43,364 nt of DNA from Symbiodinium natans (lineage: Eukaryota; Sar; Dinophyceae; Suessiales; Symbiodiniaceae): assembly GCA_905221605.1 (NCBI GenBank), contig CAJNDS010000999.1, positions 1 through 43,364 on the forward strand. The letters run 5' to 3'. Numbering within the stretch: the first letter of the stretch is position 1; every line of letters starts with the position of its first letter. Positions 41,642-43,364 of this stretch are shown in pieces. Below the pieces are notes generated by a model. It did no database searches and was not told the origin of the DNA. It saw only the letters and a program-made list of their open reading frames with translations. Both the position numbers and the translations under genes were made by a program.

Positions 41642-42741
41642 ATGGCCCGCGCGAACATGGACATCAGTGTCCGCTTGTCCAGGGCCTTCGAGGAGAGCTA
41701 CTCCGACCGCGGGACAGGGGCCCGCCAGGACATGTTTGTTTGGCGCCACAGGCCAGGTCCGAGAAACTGGTGCCAAAGGTTTTCAAGTCTTGCTGAAACG
41801 TGTGCTGGACCATGGGGTAGCTATAGGAGGTTCTGTGGCTCGAGTATCCGGCCCTGACCAGGATCATGGAGGGGTCCGATGAGAAGCGCATCCTCTACGT
41901 GGCCACCAACTCACGCGAGCCACCCCGCGGCCTGGCCGCCGCTGTGAGGGGCGTGGACGGTGCTGCCCTGGCCAAGCCGCTACGGTTCGTGTGCATATGG
42001 ACCAACATGGGCACCCGAGGTTTCAGGGACGGCTCGCTGTGGCGGCCTGAAGCTCCGGAGGGCTACGTGGCACTCAGTGACGTGGCGATTCACATGAACA
42101 ATCATGGCCTCAAGCCTGGCGTCACCAAGCAGCCCGACGATATCGATAAACACTTCCGCTGCGTCCACAAGTCCTTCGTGGAAAGCACGGAGCTTGGGAA
42201 CGTGATTTGGACCGACGCTGGCACTTCAGGGCGTTACGACGGCCGTGTGCACGGGCTTCGGGGCTCGCCTGGGATGATTGCCTGCCACCACCTGCCCGCA
42301 AAGCAGCAGCAGCATCGCTTGGCAGTGTGGGTGACTTGCCAAGAGGATCCGGCCAGGACCGACTGCGAACTCTCAGAGGCCGTGCTCCCTGTACGGGTCA
42401 CCTGTGAAGTCGCCTGGTGCCCGCTGCATGATGTTCCACAAGAGTCGTGTGCCCATTGCCAACAGCAAGTGGAAGATCTGGACCACGCAGCACGCAACGG
42501 CCACCTGGTGCTACCTCGCAAGGAGCTTTGTGTGCGGCTCCTCAGCGGGGAGCACCTGCGTGTGCCCTTCTGCTCCTGCGACACCGTCCTTGACGTCAGG
42601 ACGAAACTGGCTCTCCTCAAGCGCGTCAAACAGAGCTACATCAAGCTTGTGCTCGAAGACGACCTGAACGAAGTGCATGGTGAAGACCCTATTGAGCCGC
42701 GTGAGGGCAGCTGTTTATGCGCGATTATTGTTGGACAGTAG
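41642..42741 (+). CDS. B2: type B Vps62-like protein with C-terminal ubiquitin-like extension (about 329 aa)
   Basis: Exon 1 41642-41751, exon 2 41862-42741. The first 190 or so residues match B1 closely (YSDRGTGARQD, LWRPEAPEGYVALSD, HFRCVHKSFV, IWTDAGTSGRYDG). After HRLAVWV it continues where B1 breaks off. First comes a Cys/His segment (CEVAWCPLHDVPQESCAHC) that could bind zinc. From about residue 260, CVRLLSGEHLRVPF, then TVLDVRTKLALLK and IKLVLEDD have the hydrophobic pattern of a ubiquitin-like beta-grasp domain, of the kind often attached to dinoflagellate proteins (inference). Probably the most complete type B gene in the window. Splicing is predicted. Confidence 0.7.
41752..41861 (+). 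other. B2 intron, GC-AG type, 110 bp
   Basis: Same boundaries as B1 (CACAG|GCCAGG, GACCAG|GATC). Two bases longer than in B1 because of an extra TA in GTAGCTATAGG. Confidence 0.7.
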
Positions 42742-43280
42742 CATTTCCTGCAGCTTATATGTGCAGTCCTGGGACAGCGCTTCCTGCGTGATCCTGCCAA
42801 GAACATGGCCAGTGTCGCTGCAGATGGTTGCGCTGCTGATTTTTTTTAATGTCTTGGTCGCCTGTCTCATGAACCGGATGGGCAACTGCCAACAGTGAAA
42901 GTTCAGAGTCAAGAGAGACGGCGCTGCACTTGTCCGCATGCTGCAGCGCAATGCTCAGAGCCACCCTCGTGGATGCCAGAGGCCGAAGGAGTTCGAAGAG
43001 CTGCAGGAGGTGGGGATGTTGTTGCAACCCAGCGCCTGCGGTGCTTCTGCGGGTTGCTCTTTTGGCAAATGTGCCTCCTCTGGCGCGTGCAGTTTGCGGA
43101 CAATGCGTGGACACGTTTTTCGGAACAGCGGTGATCGGCATCAAAAATCAATAACATGCACTATTACACCATCATGCTCTATTGCACTATTATACACCAT
43201 GGCAATATGACAATTGCAACCTGGTTAATTCTATAGGATTCTTAGGCGTTGGGTTTTGTGAAGGATCTGGCCGGACTACA
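42742..43280. other. B2 3' flank joining truncated array spacer
   Basis: About 85 bases of unique 3' flank, then the standard spacer from GTTGCGCTGCTGATTTTTTTT (about 42828) to CGGAACAGCGGT (43132), where it breaks off. The rest is AT-richer, with a small direct repeat (TGCACTATTACACCAT and TGCACTATTATACACCAT, 43157-43201). This is the right edge of the array in the window. Confidence 0.75.
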
Positions 43281-43364
43281 GGGAGGAGAGAGTATAGAGA
43301 GAGAGAATATAGGGAGAGATCACGAATAGAGAGAGAGAATAGAGAGAAAGAATAAAGAGAGAGA
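43281..43364. repeat. AG-rich microsatellite at the right end
   Basis: GAGAGAGAATA/GAGAGAGAAT-type units, irregular, continuing to the window edge. Confidence 0.9.

Overview
The window looks like nuclear DNA of a dinoflagellate (Symbiodiniaceae or a relative). No hallmark gene settles this; the evidence is a set of traits. All convincing genes lie on the + strand. One gene family is present as a head-to-tail array of near-identical copies. A GC-AG intron with AG|G at its 3' junction can be read precisely. A short run of TTTAGGG telomere-type units is present. Microsatellites are long, spacers are GC-rich, and a decayed LINE-type endonuclease ORF is present. No bacterial operon structure, Shine-Dalgarno pattern, tRNA, rRNA or CRISPR was seen.

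Layout. 1-800: pyrimidine octamer microsatellite. About 1.1-3.6 kb: decayed non-LTR retrotransposon-like ORFs (endonuclease C-terminus with an SDHEPV motif, a CPLC zinc-knuckle-like motif and a second Cys-rich ORF). 3.6-6.2 kb: non-coding, with a C-rich tract, a 127-bp (GT)n and weak short repeats. 6.2-7.9 kb: a 563-aa protein whose C-terminal half is a divergent member of the array family. 8.0-15.1 kb: three copies of a 197-aa intronless gene (type A: A1-A3) and one two-exon relative (B1). 15.1-23.3 kb: an interrupting segment with a PI-PLC-X-like gene (682 aa), a 454-aa orphan, several low-complexity and palindromic tracts and an interstitial telomere-like motif. 23.3-38.3 kb: nine more type A copies (A4-A12), three of them structurally altered. 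38.3-42.7 kb: three B-type units about 1.43 kb apart; two are B/A chimeras (C1, C2) and the third (B2) is an intact two-exon gene with a C-terminal ubiquitin-like extension. 42.7-43.4 kb: truncated array spacer running into an AG-rich microsatellite.

The array family carries three W/D/G-rich repeats of the kind seen in Vps62/DUF946-like domains: a YSDRGTGARxD...W element, a WTD...LWRPVPPPGYVALSD element, and a final LWTDAGSRGKYDG..W element. The array records its own history. It has alternating spacer types (a dimeric unit of about 3.42 kb), a duplicated block of about 6.76 kb, a copy (A8) whose internal deletion sits at a recombination junction, two copies (A10, A12) whose different indels lead to the same new C-terminus, and chimeras between intronless A and intron-bearing B genes. 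Functions are inferred from motifs only; no database search was possible.
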